From Narthecium ossifragum (Eukaryota; Streptophyta; Magnoliopsida; Dioscoreales; Nartheciaceae), in contig OY986972.1 in the NCBI GenBank assembly GCA_963920575.1, positions 4,667,115-4,731,114 on the forward strand: a stretch of 64,000 bases of DNA, written 5' to 3'. Within the stretch, counting starts at the first letter, position 1. Every line of letters starts with the position of its first letter. Positions 44,838 through 57,190 of the stretch are shown here, piece after piece. The notes beneath the pieces are model-generated. The model searched no databases and was not told where the DNA came from. It saw nothing but the letters and a program-made list of their open reading frames with translations. The translations under genes were made by a program, and so were the position numbers.

Positions 44838-47800
44838 TGTCACGCCCCGACCCAGAAAACCCATCCAGATCGAGGCGTGAGCCACCTAAACCTGTTTACA
44901 TCATCAATTGGCGCACAAGTATATAGCTGCTATGAATTTAAATAATTTAATCCTCAAGTTCATAAAAAATTTTCGGCATAATCTCCTTTATAATTATAGC
45001 ACAAGAAATCTGTATATTTTATAATATTACAATTTTACAACTTCAACTTATACAATGGCACAACCGTAAGTCACTAAATAAGACAAATGATTAATCATTA
45101 CATTAAAGAATATTACAACATTTCTCATATACAACTGAATTAAAGATTATACAATCATGTCCTCAAATACATCATGTTATATCTCAATTTATACATCAAT
45201 TTGTACATCATTGATCAAGACTGTAAATTATCTGTAGAAGAACTCCTCGAAGGTCCAAATCCTCGATCACCTCGAAATACTGCGCCATCTTCTAAAGGAA
45301 CACCTGAAAGAAGGAACTGCATCGACCTGCATCGCCGATGCAGCCCAGGTAGGGTGAGCAACAATGCCCAGTAGGGTTCTACTCTACGTCGCATAGAAAG
45401 GAAGGGAAACTGCAACTGCGTTGTTCTCTGCCTAAGCCTAAGAGATGTCAAGGGGCCCCATAACCCCGTCGATTCCCGAGGGCTCCTGTCCAGGTCCCAC
45501 CCTCACCCAAGAACAGACGAGAGGAAACAAAAGACTGCGGGCTCCTGTCCAGGTACCACCCTGCCCAGTTATACCATCTCTCACGGGGATACACATGTCA
45601 GGGACATCGACAACCATCCTTAGCGCTTGGCCTTGGAGACCCGACACGACCTCTACACCTCAAGTACAATAGTATCAAACATGGTCGACTATCACAATTG
45701 CCTCAAATAATATCAAGCATGATTGTGGATGACAATCACGTCCTAATCCTCGACTACCCAAACCCCGGTCCTAGGGCTAGATTCGGGCTACCCGAGAACC
45801 CCGGATCGGCGATCGACTCCTTTGCCTACCACCTAGCCTTAATGCTTCTAATGCATACAACATGCATGAGCCTACGCAAACAACTAGGCCTAGGTGCCTC
45901 TACATGACATCTCATCAAGCATGTCCAATTTAGCATGTAAGATATAAAAGAGAGCTAAGCTATTTCAGTTTTATCACGTTTCAATCCAAATTTCGGCATT
46001 GCGACGGCATGCACCGTCGTTAGCCAGAAATTGTACAATGGGGTACAACCCTAGCTAATCAATTCACAGGGCACCACTGGCCCGCACATTATTACCATTC
46101 TTACAAAATAAATAGAAACGGGCACACCGCCGGCCCTAGGCTTTAAACATGATATGAGGGTGTGCAGGATTTAGTAGAGGGAAAGAATATATATAGCACT
46201 ATAAAATAACCATGCATGTTGCAGAAGAAGACATGGGCGGTTCTATTTAGAATTCGGATGCATTCTCATTATAGGAGTTGTCTATTCCATGTGGATATCA
46301 AACATCCAGTGGAAAATCAGATACAATCAAAGCATAACCGTTAACTTCAACTTGAATATTCAAGCTAATCAGATGCACCATGGCATGAACAAGAATTAGA
46401 ACTCATGATCCGGTATTCAATCATTGATAGCCTAATATTCAGGTAGCAGAAGGGAACTAAGCATAGCAATACATGGGGATGAAACATAGCAGCATATTAA
46501 CCCATAGAAATCTCATACATCAACCTTATAAGGAGCAAAAATGGTTACAACCGTTTCCCTCCTATTAATTTGTTTACATGTATATTTTCCTAAGTTAACT
46601 TTGTATATTGTTATCATAATTCCCTAGGTTAGTTTTAAATGTACATCCTTATCTACCTTATAAGATCCGATGACAGTTATCTATTATGACTCATAATCTG
46701 AGTCATAAACTTATACACACATGACATACACGTGGCATAAAATTGTAATTAAATAAAAAAAAGAAAGGATAGTGGGCTGATGTGTAAGTTATTATAAAGA
46801 TAGTGGGGGCGGGCAGTTAGCCGTGCCAGGTGGCACGGGCCCACCACCTAGTCAATCTTATAAGGAGCAAAAATGGTTATAACCGTTTCCCTCCTATTAA
46901 TTTGTTTACATGTATATTTTCCTAAGGTAACTTTGTATATTATTATCATAATTCCCTAGGTTAGTTTTAAATATACATCCTTATCTAGCTTATAAGATTC
47001 GATGACAGTTATCCCTAGACTCATAATCTGAGTCATAAACTTATATACACGTGGCATAAAATTGTAATTAAATTAAAAAAAAGAAAGGATAGTGGGCTGA
47101 TGTGTAAGTTATTATAGAGATAGTGGGGGCGGGCAGTTAGTCGTGCCAGGTGGCACGGGCCCACCACCGAGTAGCATAACATGGGAGGATCTAAGTATGG
47201 CATAGGCATGGAAATACTTGACAGCAAGGGGACACATAGCAATCCGACTGAACAGAGGCTACCAATTGAAACCAAGGCTCGACAGTTGATACATAGGAAA
47301 ATCAATGGTTGCAGCAATTCAGCAGAATTTCAGACATTCGACAGAATGCAACTATAAACAGTAATCTAGAAGAAATTCGACAGTAATCAGTAGCTTAGCA
47401 TCACAATCCATCCTATATATATACCAACCACGAAGACACAACATGGCAGCAGGAACAAAAACAGAGGAGGAAAACTAGTCATGACATAGCATAGAGATCC
47501 ATCAAAACTATGGGAAGGAAGGGGAGTTAGAGGGAGATCCGGCTAACAGAGAGCAGGGGAGGAAACCCAAAGAAAACAGGGGAACATCAACACCTCAGGC
47601 AACTCCATGGCAGCAAGAATGCAAACAGAGAACATGAAAACAGGGGAGGGGAAATCTCATCAATACACACCACTAATCTGTAGATACCAGTAAGGGCAGC
47701 AAACAAAATCCAACAAAATCCAGCAAGAATTCGAATTCCAACAACCACCAGTAACCCAAGAACAGGGGAAAGAAAATAGGGAGGAAAACTCACCGATTCA

Positions 47801-48751
47801 AAACCCAAAACGCATGGAGAGAGAGAGCTCTCGTCGAGCTCCAACAGAAATCCAAAAGAGGAAAACACATCTCAAATCCGGCAAGCCATCAGAAAATCCA
47901 AGCATAGCATAATATGGCAACAGAGGAGAAGGAGAACAGAGGAGGAAAGCCTCGAAACCCAAAGAAAAATCCGATAAAACCGCAAGCTTAACATCAGATC
48001 CACCAAACTGAAAAAGGGGAAGCAAATCTCGTCGAAATCCACCATCTACTCAAAGATCTAAGCAACGGTATGCAACGGAAGAGAAAGAACATCAACAGAG
48101 CAGCAACAGCCAAGCAACTGAGCCTCAGAATCCAAATCTAGCATGCATCAATCCATATCTAAACTAGTAGAGTCCTAAACCAGGTTTAGGGAAGTAACCC
48201 TACCTCTAAATCGCTTCTCCCTCTTCTTCTTCTCCGGCCGCAAGCACCACCGCTGGTTCCACTACTCAACCGTCGAGCATCGTTGCCGTTGATGTCGTCC
48301 TCCTTGCCGCGGTCGCCGTCGCCAGACGGGATCCTCCTCCGGCCGCCGGACTCTCTCTCCCTCTCGATCGGCTGGGTCGCGTCGCCTCTCTCTCAATCGC
48401 GGCTGAAGACCTAACGGGAGATGGGTTAAGCGGAGCCTTAAGTACTAATGGCTTAAGATGAGATCCTGGCCGTCCGATCGGCCATATCTGATCCCATAAG
48501 CTCAAACCTTGATCTAATCAAGATCTTCTGGTCTAGGATTCCCCTGATGATCTAATCAAGCACATACATCACCACATGACCGTGTGTGCACAACGCGTGT
48601 GTGAAACCAACTCTGCCAAGGGTAATTTACCAAATTACCCCCGGGGCCGCAATGATCAAAGGGAATCGCGAAGCAAGGCCAACTGGGCCAAACCAACCGA
48701 ACCAGACCCTCGACATGCGGTCAGACCGGGTTGGAGGTACGAGTCCTCACA
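44838..48751 (-). mobile_element. Solo LTR 3 (Del/Tekay-like, long), TSD ACAAG
   Basis: 3914 bp from TGTCACGCCCCGACCC to GAGTCCTCACA, with ACAAG at 44833-44837 and 48752-48756. It shares GCCCAGTAGGGTTCTACTCT with solo LTR 2. Its greater length comes largely from an internal 332-bp duplication and AT-rich material (45900-47600). Confidence 0.93.
46521..47171. repeat. 332-bp tandem duplication inside solo LTR 3
   Basis: Unit 1 (46521-46852) and unit 2 (46853 to about 47171) both start CAACCTTATAAGGAGCAAAA (second with CAATC) and end GGCACGGGCCCACCACC. Unit 2 lacks about 14 bp near CATGACATACACG. Similar words occur at 56115-56350 and near 4270, so the unit may be a small repeat family. Confidence 0.88.
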
Positions 48752-49696
48752 ACAAGTCTAACCAAAATTACTATATTTTTGGTGCTCTACTTTAACTACT
48801 AAGAAATTAGTAGATAGCGGAGAGTCCGAGTCCAGTCCACAAGGATTAAGTGGATTGAGATTGAACGCTTAGTAAATTTCCTACCAATGAGTTGAGAAAA
48901 GATTACGGGTTGATATTAAACTAAATTTATACTAAAAGATTTATGAATACTAGTGAAAGGACCACAGGATTCTTAATCAGTAACTAAGGTTCTACCAAGT
49001 CTTCCTAAGATCAGGACATGTAAACACGATGAATGGCTTCCTAATAGTTGATAAGTGAATGGCTAGTTCTCTTTACCACTCAACAAGTTCTGGTTAGGAT
49101 TCCTTGTTGGCAATAACAAATGTCTAATTGTCAGTGACCGAATGATTAGTTACATTCACTGCTAATGAACCCTCTTATTCGGATGAATTCATCGCAAGTA
49201 GTAGTACGGATATGGATTTATGTGTGAGATCGAGATGGGTTAGCATCTCGATGGCCAAATCTACAAAGGTAAGATGCATGAAGGATTAGGGATGGAACGT
49301 AGTGGGACTAGCACTATACAATCCCTAATCACGAAGAAGATTTCATCCAAGATACCATGGGACTAGCATGATCCTCTTATTTGGATGAATCCAATCCAAG
49401 CCCTAGCATATACAAGCTCTAGAATCAAGTGCAAATAAGAACAATCTATACATCCAGCAAGAAATCGACACCAAGGTATGAAGAAAATAGAAATCAATCC
49501 ATATAAGCAAAACAATAATGTATACAAGCCCTAGATCTAAGAAATCCCTAGTAAAAACCCTAGTTACATCATAAGAATCCCATGGCTAGGGTTTTAGCTA
49601 CTCATCTTTAGGGGCCGATCCATAGGTGGAAGTCGATGATCTCCTCCCGCCATGAATCTCCTCCAAAGAATCGTCGAAGAAAAGTGTAGAAGAAGT

Positions 49697-52194
49697 GTGA
49701 GGACTTGTCCCTCTACCCTTGTGGCTCGTTGTAGACCGCAAGGGCAATTTGGTAAATTGCACCTTGTTGGTTTGTTTCACACCCACGTGTGCACACACTG
49801 ACCTTGTTTGTGTTAGTGTTTGTTTAGAATGGTTAGGTGGACCCGGAATCGAAAGATCCCAGCTCGGGCGCGCAGAAGCTTGCCTTTGGGCAGCTTACGA
49901 CCCCTGAGCGATCAATCGCTCGTAGGAGCGATCGATCGGACTCGTGAGCGAGTCTGTGGGTTTTGACCCGCTTGGATCGATCCGACTTGGTGTTCGGATC
50001 GATCCGACTTGGTGTGGGATCGATCCGGACTGTAGCAGGTTAGTGGCTTTTGTCTTTCGCGAGGACGGTCGCCGGCCGTCGCTCTCTCTTGTCAGAAGGG
50101 GAGGACTTTTCCTCCCCTCCTTCACCTTTCTCCCCTCTTTCCCGGCTGTCCCCTCCCCCTTTCCTCCTTTTCTCCTTCCCCTCCTTCCTTCCTTCTTCTT
50201 CTTCTTTCTCCTCACCCGAAGGCTCTGTTTTTTCTCTTCTCTCGCCGGCGAGCTTCTTCTCTTCCTTTCTCCCTCCTCCGACCATCATTTTGGGTGTTCT
50301 AAGGCTCGTTGGATCCGTGGCAACGAGAGGAAGGCTCCTGGTGTGGTTTGGAGGCTTGTCGGTGACTGGTTGCGAGGGATCAGCCGAGGAAAGCGTACTT
50401 CAGTAGGTTCTTCTACCTACTGTGTTCTTTAATGGGTTTCTCGTGATCTAGCCGTTGGATCTTGTTGATCTTTGTCTTGTTGGATTCCTCATGCCTAGTA
50501 GAATTTCTGATATGAATTTCGTAAACTTTGGTTGAGATCTTAGTTGGATTTATGCATGATTAAGCTCGGATTTTCTGGTTTCTGCTGTTCTTGAAGAACA
50601 GCCGGCTTGCGGCGAGTTTTCCAGCCGGCACGTACATGATCTTGGTTTGTGATGAGCATAAGAGTTGTAGATCTTTGAATCTACTCTCAATCTCAACTAA
50701 TTTCATAATTTTCTGATTTTACTACGATTTGTTATGAATTATTTGCTGGAGGGCTGCGTTGCAGCAATTAACTAGTAAGCTGGTGCGAAGCTGTTCGGAT
50801 TGATCCAAATTGTTCGGATCGATCCAATAGCTGACTGATGGGGTTTTATTGACTATTTCTTTTGCGGTTTTGATTAGTGTTTTCCCGTCGATCCAACCGT
50901 TGGATGTTTATGGATTTTGGATATGTTGATCCCGGCATGTTGATCTACTGGTGGCTAAGTTGGATCTTGAATCCAACGTCGTTTGGACGTCGGATCGACG
51001 GGATCAATTAGCCTCTAAGTAGAGGTTTTGGGTGTTTTTGAATATAATATTATATGTTGGATTATAATATTATATTTCTACTGTTCATCAACGGTTTTTG
51101 GGGTTGCTTCCCGTTGCAGGAGTCCGTGGTTGATGGTCGCGGTACCGTCATAATGCCGGGACCCGCTGTGGATCGGCTGGCAGCGGGTGGTAGTATGTCA
51201 TAGCATGACATACTGTTGACTTATATGCTGCTTTGACATATTGTTGCATGCCTATCTCCTGATTGTGTATGTCATAGCATGCATTGTTGATTTGTGCATT
51301 AGTTGCATTGGTTAGGGCGTGGGTGATCCTTGGGTCGCCGTCCCGAGGCTGGAAGCTCGGACTTAGCCCTAGGACCGGGATTGAGTGGTTTGGACCCGGT
51401 TTGAATTGTAGTGCCCAGTCAAACTTGATGATAGGCCTAGATGACTGGCGCACTTATTGCTTGATGCTTGTAGAGGTCGTGTCGGCCTCGAGTCGGATCT
51501 GAGGTGTAGCCGGTGTCCGGTGTTCCTAAAACTCTTGAGTAGAGGAGTTGCCTACTCAGTGGTGTCTTTTCCCACCAAACAGTGTTCAGTGTCCTGTTGA
51601 GAGTCAGCAGTGTTGTTTCCTGCTACTGAGTGTGACCTGACATGTGACCAGCCCGGCTGGAAGACCATGATCATGGGTCTCAGGGACACGCGGTGGGGTT
51701 ATGGGACCCCTATATACACCCAGCTTCTACTTGAGGGCGGCACTATTGCGTTTCCCTCTTCCTTCTGTGTGTCGTAGTGTAGATCCCTACTGAGCTTAGT
51801 GCTCACACCTACCCGGGCTGCGTTTTGCAGGTGCAGGCGTCAGTTCTTCCTCTGTGGCCCCTACCGGACAGTTGGTCGGCGGTGCGGCGGCGCCTGGTGG
51901 ATTTTGAGAGCTGGCGATATTTACTGCTTTTACCTTTGGTTAGTTAGTCTCCTACGGCAGTAATGTTATATTTTGGATCTTCCCCTCTCCGAGGATTTGT
52001 ATATTAAACACTTTGAGTTTTAAATTTGTGGTTCGATGTTGTTAAATTAATGTCTTTTAATTGGGGGTTTTTGATGAATTGCTAGGGAGACCAATAGATT
52101 AGAGGGAACCCTCACCATTCTTTTTCCGCGTTTTGTAGAGGTTCCGGTTCGCGTCACCGGGCCCGGTTGGGCTTTCGCGGGTCGGGGCGCGACA
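49697..52194 (+). mobile_element. LTR 5 (Del/Tekay-like), no perfect TSD
   Basis: 2498 bp starting TGTGAGGACTTGTCCCTC and ending GGGTCGGGGCGCGACA, the same ends as solo LTR 1, with the shared landmark GTGTGTCGTAGTGTAGATCCC near 51770. The flanking 5-mers AGAAG and AGGAC agree at three positions only, so either the TSD has decayed or the copy was rearranged. GATCGATCC motifs cluster at 49910-50035 and 50800-50830. Confidence 0.85.
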
Positions 52195-52539
52195 AGGACA
52201 TGAAAATTCTCCCCAAAAAGATCTGGAAAAGCCCCCTAAAATCCCTAAAAACTGACTATTTATAGTCTAGGAAAACATCATCCTACGGATTAGATCTGAG
52301 CCGTTGATCTTCCTTTCTGGCCGAACAGGATCGATCCTTCTATGGAGTAGGATCGATCCGACTCCTTCAATTGTTGGTAACGCCCCGAGAAGGATCGATC
52401 GTTCCTATCAAGTCCGATCGATCTTTCCATTGTTGTTATGCTACGTCCCGTGGAGGATCGATCTTTCATGTTGAGTACGATCGATCCCTTTACGTTGTTC
52501 TTTGTCCAGCTACGGGGCGAGTTGGATCGATCACAAACG

Positions 52540-54537
52540 TCATCGTTAAAACGTATGCAAAACGCAATTTAGAAATTTGTAAACATTTCTTTCAACACTA
52601 AATTAATAAGATAGAATAATGGTGAAATACGGGGTCGGTCCTCAGGGAAAACTTTGACTAACAAAGAAACATCAGAATTAACTCTCAACACTCTAGTCCT
52701 AAAGCGAAGAAGGATTGATTTGGGGTTTTAGGAACTGATTAATTAAAACTAATTAAGAGAGTGATTAACGAAATTGGAGTAGATCAATGAGAGAAAACCT
52801 AGGGATTACTCAATCCACTTTAGTTTCACTTCATGTATTCTCTAGTTATCCTCTTGTTTTTTTATCTCGACATTATAGATTCACAGCTTTTTAAGCTTAC
52901 ATGAATCCCTAAAATAATGCGATTGTTTCCCTAAGGCATAACCTATCCAAACTTAGCATAGATTGTCTTCGAACTTAATCTGAGTACAACCTATCTTCAT
53001 CTAGCATAGATTATCTCAAAGGCATACACAAAAGCAACATAAAAACCATCCTACGAATCTCTTCCATCAAGCACAACAATCAAGTAGGTCTGAATGTACA
53101 TCGAGGAACTCTGTTCCCTCAACTCTTTATAAAATAAAACCATATTCATAGGATCATGTCTTTGAAAAGATAACAAGAATCAAACTAGAAAATACAAAGA
53201 AGCTACAGTAAAGCTTCATGAGATCCCTAAGTAAAGAGATTAGCCACTCATCTTTTGAATGAGAGCCATGTATTCGATGAAGAGCGATAGGGATCCACGC
53301 CGCATCTCCGTCTTCTTCTCCAATCTGAATCCCTCTTTTTCTCTCTATGGAGGCTCCTCCATTTTCCAGCCACCAAACCCTTTTTATATCTTAATTCCCG
53401 GATTAGGGTTTTAGGGTTGAGCTAGACCTCTAGTGAACTCGGATTTCCTGGTTCAAGTCTGACAGCCTCTTCCTGTCGCGACTGGGTTCAACCCGTCCGG
53501 AATCTGAGAATAAGTCCAATACGAAAGATGTAGATTTGGAAGTCTTCTGTCAGATCCCGAAGATTGGATTATATTTGGACTTATCTGGAATATTTGGCGA
53601 ATATTCTCCCGCACGTTGACGGACCAGTCTTCCAACAGCTAAATATCTTCATCTTCTTCAAAACTGCTATCAATCCATCAGAAATCTCATGAAGTGTCCA
53701 ACATGAAAGTTGTTCATCTTAAAGTCTTCTATAAGTCCTCCAAATTTCAGGAATATAGGATTTATCTGGAGAATTTGGTGAATTCTTTCCAAACTGACAG
53801 CGGAGCAGCGTAATTTCCACATATTAGTCCTTTTCTGTATTTTTGAACTTGAATCTTCATTAAACTTGAAATCACTTAACAAACTATCAAATACAAACAC
53901 TCTCGGGCTAACAAATGTAAATTACAGGGTTTAAGTGTGAATATTTAGTGACTCATGATCTATACATCATCTTTAACATGTCATCAGAACAACATTATAA
54001 TACTCATTAATTCAAATGCACTAAATAGAACCACTATTCATGAGTCTATTCTTCAATCCATAGTCATATAAACATGAAGTAAATAAGAACAAATCAAAGC
54101 ATAGTTCCAGCACTTCAACATATTTAATCATGGTTCAAAAATAATTTTGACTCTCCAGTGTGTAGATTTGGTTCGACATGTGTCCGAGTATCCGTTATAT
54201 CTAAGCATTCCACTAGTCAAGATCACAATTCTAAGCAAGCACATATCTTCCACTTATCACATAATAATCTCTGTTCTTTTCTTTCATATGTTTTTTCTTT
54301 TTCTTCCTTTTTTTCACAAGGTTCTTTAACCGTTTTACGCGAACAACACACCTTGTTAGGCACATTGCCCGGTTACTAAGTATGAAGTCATTTTTCTCAT
54401 TGTTAGGCAATTCAACTGTTTGACGCGAACAACACGCTGGTTAGGCATTCTGCCCAGTTACTAAGTTGAACCCCTACACTTTTCATGCACAAATACTTTT
54501 TTGCAGATAGAAGATTGTATGTGTTCATGTATCTTCT
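52540..54537. other. LTR-retrotransposon-derived repeat DNA
   Basis: 52600-52700 (GGGGTCGGTCCTCAGGGAAAAC) and 53450-53900 (GAAAGTTGTTCATCTTAAAGTC / ATTTGGAGAATTTGG pairs repeated about 190 bp apart) resemble LTR and leader sequence of plant gypsy elements. At 54318-54475 a block with GACGCGAACAACACG and GGCATTCTGCCC occurs twice. No open frame with a domain. Confidence 0.45.
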
Positions 54538-54737
54538 NNNNNNNNNNNNNNNNNNNNNNNNNNNNNNNNNNNNNNNNNNNNNNNNNNNNNNNNNNNNNNN
54601 NNNNNNNNNNNNNNNNNNNNNNNNNNNNNNNNNNNNNNNNNNNNNNNNNNNNNNNNNNNNNNNNNNNNNNNNNNNNNNNNNNNNNNNNNNNNNNNNNNNN
54701 NNNNNNNNNNNNNNNNNNNNNNNNNNNNNNNNNNNNN
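54538..54737. other. Assembly gap, 200 N
   Basis: Exactly 200 unknown bases, a conventional scaffold gap length. True size unknown. Confidence 0.99.
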
Positions 54738-54963
54738 ATGCGTCTACAGCGTCCAAGCGCTGGTGTAAGCGTGCCAACTCAGCGCGGAACTCCTGGTACA
54801 TCTCGCCAGGTGTAGGGTGGTCGACCGGTCCGTACTCCAACGCATGTTGTGATCGACTAGGGCACGGCTGACGGATAAAGACGCCGGCCCTCTGCATGTG
54901 GCCGAGAACATTGCTCCACGCGGCGGAACCAAATCGTGCAATCTTTAGTGCCTCAGATGACAC
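54738..54963 (-). pseudogene. C-terminal piece of the transposon-associated protein
   Basis: On minus, MSSEALKIARFGSAAW...GEMYQEFRAELARLHQRLDAVDA runs into the gap. The last part looks like a coiled coil. It lies behind the frame at 55061-56023 but in a different reading frame, so a frameshift, an intron or a deletion lies between them. Confidence 0.5.
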
Positions 54964-55060
54964 GATCGGCTCCCCCTAAACCCTTTGGAACGAGATCCTG
55001 GCTCTGGAGAAAGGCGGAGATAAGTCGAGGATGCGGAAGGGCTGCATCGTCGTAACTCGG

Positions 55061-56023
55061 TCACCGATCCAGCACCGCTCGTCGATAGAACAGGGCCATG
55101 TCCTCCAAGATCATCTGTGGTATACTGATCACCCAATCCTTGGCCAGCAGCCACAACGTGTTGAGCCAATCGCCGACTCGATACTGATCATGGCCGCCCT
55201 GGAAGACGTTCCGGCATAGGATGTCATCTACAAGCCACATGTGCGCCGGCAGCTCGGCGCGAGTAAAAGTACCGGCGTCATGGCGATCCGGATGAAGAAA
55301 GAGGTGGGGGACCGAGTCATGGACGTACGGCTCATCGGGCGTGGCTCTGTGAAGGCCCGGGCAGCGTTTAGGAATTGACAATGCCTCGCAGACTGCTCGG
55401 AGAGTCAACGATACCTCGACACCATCGATCGTGGAGGTGAAGCCCTGGGACGCGTATCGTCGGGAGGTGTCGGTGTCGCGCTCGTCCCCAAAAGGAATAG
55501 GATGCATGTTCTGATAGAACATGCATACCAGCCGGGGATACACTGTGGTGCAAGGAGTGCACAATGGTAGTAGACCACGGCGCTCGAGGGTTGCGATGGA
55601 GACTTGGGCATGGTCGATCGTCCGGAAGAAGTCGACGTCGAAAGTGTATTCCAGATTAAGCTCACGCTGCCAGCGGGGTTGGAGGCCGCGGACGACGGTC
55701 GGAGCGGTAGATGGCTGGGCTTTCTTGCATGGCTTCTTTCGCTGGGGTGGCTTGGAGGAGGTGGCAGCGGCGGAAGCTTTCCGCTTGCCAGAAGAAGGAG
55801 GAACAACCGCCGGAGACGAAGGTGGAGGTCTCGAGGCATGGACCGGGCGTGACGGAGGTGGAGACGGAGTAGATCCCGGAGACGAGGTTGAGGTTGCTAG
55901 AGATGCACTCGTTGGAGCTGTGAGTAACGGAGGACGTCTGGCGGGAGGAGTGGAAGAGGAAGCGGCGGCGGCTTTCCCTTTGCCGCCAAGGCCTTTATGG
56001 ATGACGTTCTTCGCGCGCACCAT
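55061..56023 (-). CDS. Putative plant transposon protein (PF20167-like)
   Basis: 320 codons from ATG 56023. The first 110 residues are a Ser/Pro/Ala-rich tract with basic patches (GKRKAS, QRKKPCKK, possibly nuclear localising). Then comes a conserved globular region: LEYTFDVDFFRTID, LVCMFYQNMHPI, STIDGVEVSLTLRAVCEALSIP, LPAHMWLVDDILCRNVFQGG, RVGDWLNTLWLLA and ILEDMALFYRR. This order fits the 'putative plant transposon protein' domain seen in many retroelement-associated plant ORFs. The biochemical role of that domain is not known to me. The GC-rich ORF is undamaged but ends at TGA just where relatives seem to continue, and the next piece is in another frame, so it may be truncated. Confidence 0.65.
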   Translation of the reverse strand: MVRAKNVIHKGLGGKGKAAAASSSTPPARRPPLLTAPTSASLATSTSSPGSTPSPPPSRPVHASRPPPSSPAVVPPSSGKRKASAAATSSKPPQRKKPCKKAQPSTAPTVVRGLQPRWQRELNLEYTFDVDFFRTIDHAQVSIATLERRGLLPLCTPCTTVYPRLVCMFYQNMHPIPFGDERDTDTSRRYASQGFTSTIDGVEVSLTLRAVCEALSIPKRCPGLHRATPDEPYVHDSVPHLFLHPDRHDAGTFTRAELPAHMWLVDDILCRNVFQGGHDQYRVGDWLNTLWLLAKDWVISIPQMILEDMALFYRRAVLDR

Positions 56024-56937
56024 GGTAGGGGTGGAGGCGAAGATCGGCGCCGGCGACGCTCAAGCAAGGTGCTTGATATTCTGGTTTTTTGAAACTTAAC
56101 CGAGCTAATTTCAAACATCAACCTTACAAAGGATGGTTGCGGTTATGTATTATTCCCCCTCTTATAAGGTCAGGTTAATAGGGTTATCAACCTTATATAA
56201 CTCCTAGTAATAGGATAAAAACGGTTACATATACAAATCATTAATAAGATATTTTGTAGGGTGATATTGAGATTTAATGGGTGGTTATCCTGCGATTCCC
56301 CGCGTCTCCCCACATGGCTACCCTGCCAAGTGACAGGAGATCCCACCTAGTGTAGTATAGTGTTAGGTAGGCAACCATGAAATGATCAATGAGTTTTGAG
56401 GGTGTGGTGTATTTAGTAAATTTTGTAGTGTATTTAGAATAACACTCTGTCGGAGGTGTTGGCTGTTCGGCGAGGAGGTGTTACTTAATGATGGTGGCTA
56501 TAGAGCTAGGGTGGCTGTAGTAAGATGGAGCTAGAGGGAATAGGTGGAGTTGACAGGTAGGTGGTGGTTGATGGAGGTAGTCGTCAGAGGTGGTTGGTTG
56601 GAAATTCGATGGCGAGCGGCTCACCTCCGTCATTGGTAATCATGCTCGTCGAGAGACAACAAGGGTAATTTCATCTTTTCTTAAATAAACCTCCATAATA
56701 AACATATCAAATGGGATTATGGACTTAAAAAAACTTATAAATTTTGTTTTTACCAAAAACTTTCACTAAACTGGTGTTTTCACCGATAGGCTATTTTAAC
56801 AATTCCTTATCAGTTTTAAGGATTCCTCGTAATTTTTGTGGCTGTCCGCCAGGAAAATTGATGGAATTTCCAACGGAATAGAGCACTAGGAACATGCCAC
56901 GTAGCCGAGTTCAAGTTATCTAATCTAATCTCTTTTT
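56024..56937. other. Intergenic repeat DNA
   Basis: 56115-56350 carries CAACCTTATA, GGTTACATATAC and CCAAGTGACAGGAGATCCCACCTAGTG, words like those of the 332-bp unit in solo LTR 3. 56395-56460 (GTGTGGTGTATTTAGTAAA) has relatives in reverse at 58640-58760. No gene. Confidence 0.4.
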
Positions 56938-57190
56938 GTGATGAGATTAGGAGCTCAACTCCAAAAAAGTCTTCCACCCTCTCTCTCCTCGATCCATGCA
57001 TGTTGTAGGTCAACTTGCTCTCTTGAATCAAACTTCATCTCCATCCAAAGCTCTGACGAGCGAGAGAACAGGGCAGCTATATATCGAGCTCTTCTGCGCT
57101 TTCCTTCTACTCTTAGATCCATTGCTTCCTTGAAGTCTTCTCTTTCACCCTCTCTCTGTGACTTTCTTTCTCCTCTCCCAAATAACAAAT

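Larger units (their letters stand above)
44804..52530 (-). mobile_element. LTR of the solo-LTR-4 family, split by two nested LTRs
   Basis: Pieces 44804-44837, 48752-49696 and 52195 to about 52530 together are about 1.3 kb. They follow, in reverse, the order of the 38589-39902 LTR: TGATACGACTTGGAAAGTG at the start, the CCTAACCAGAACTTG / GGATGAATTCATC region (49080-49190), then a block of eight GATCGATC motifs (52328-52530). Solo LTR 3 and LTR 5 interrupt it. The right end and TSD are not certain. Confidence 0.72.

Noticed and set aside
50040..50432. Long frames on both strands in LTR 5, Ser/Pro- and Lys/Glu-rich
   Set aside because: Pyrimidine-rich LTR leader (CTTCCTTCTTC) yields open frames by composition. 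The sequence lies inside an LTR with defined ends.
49692..52199. LTR 5 counted as a solo LTR with a confirmed TSD
   Set aside because: The flanking 5-mers AGAAG and AGGAC differ at two of five positions, so no TSD is claimed although the LTR ends are clear.
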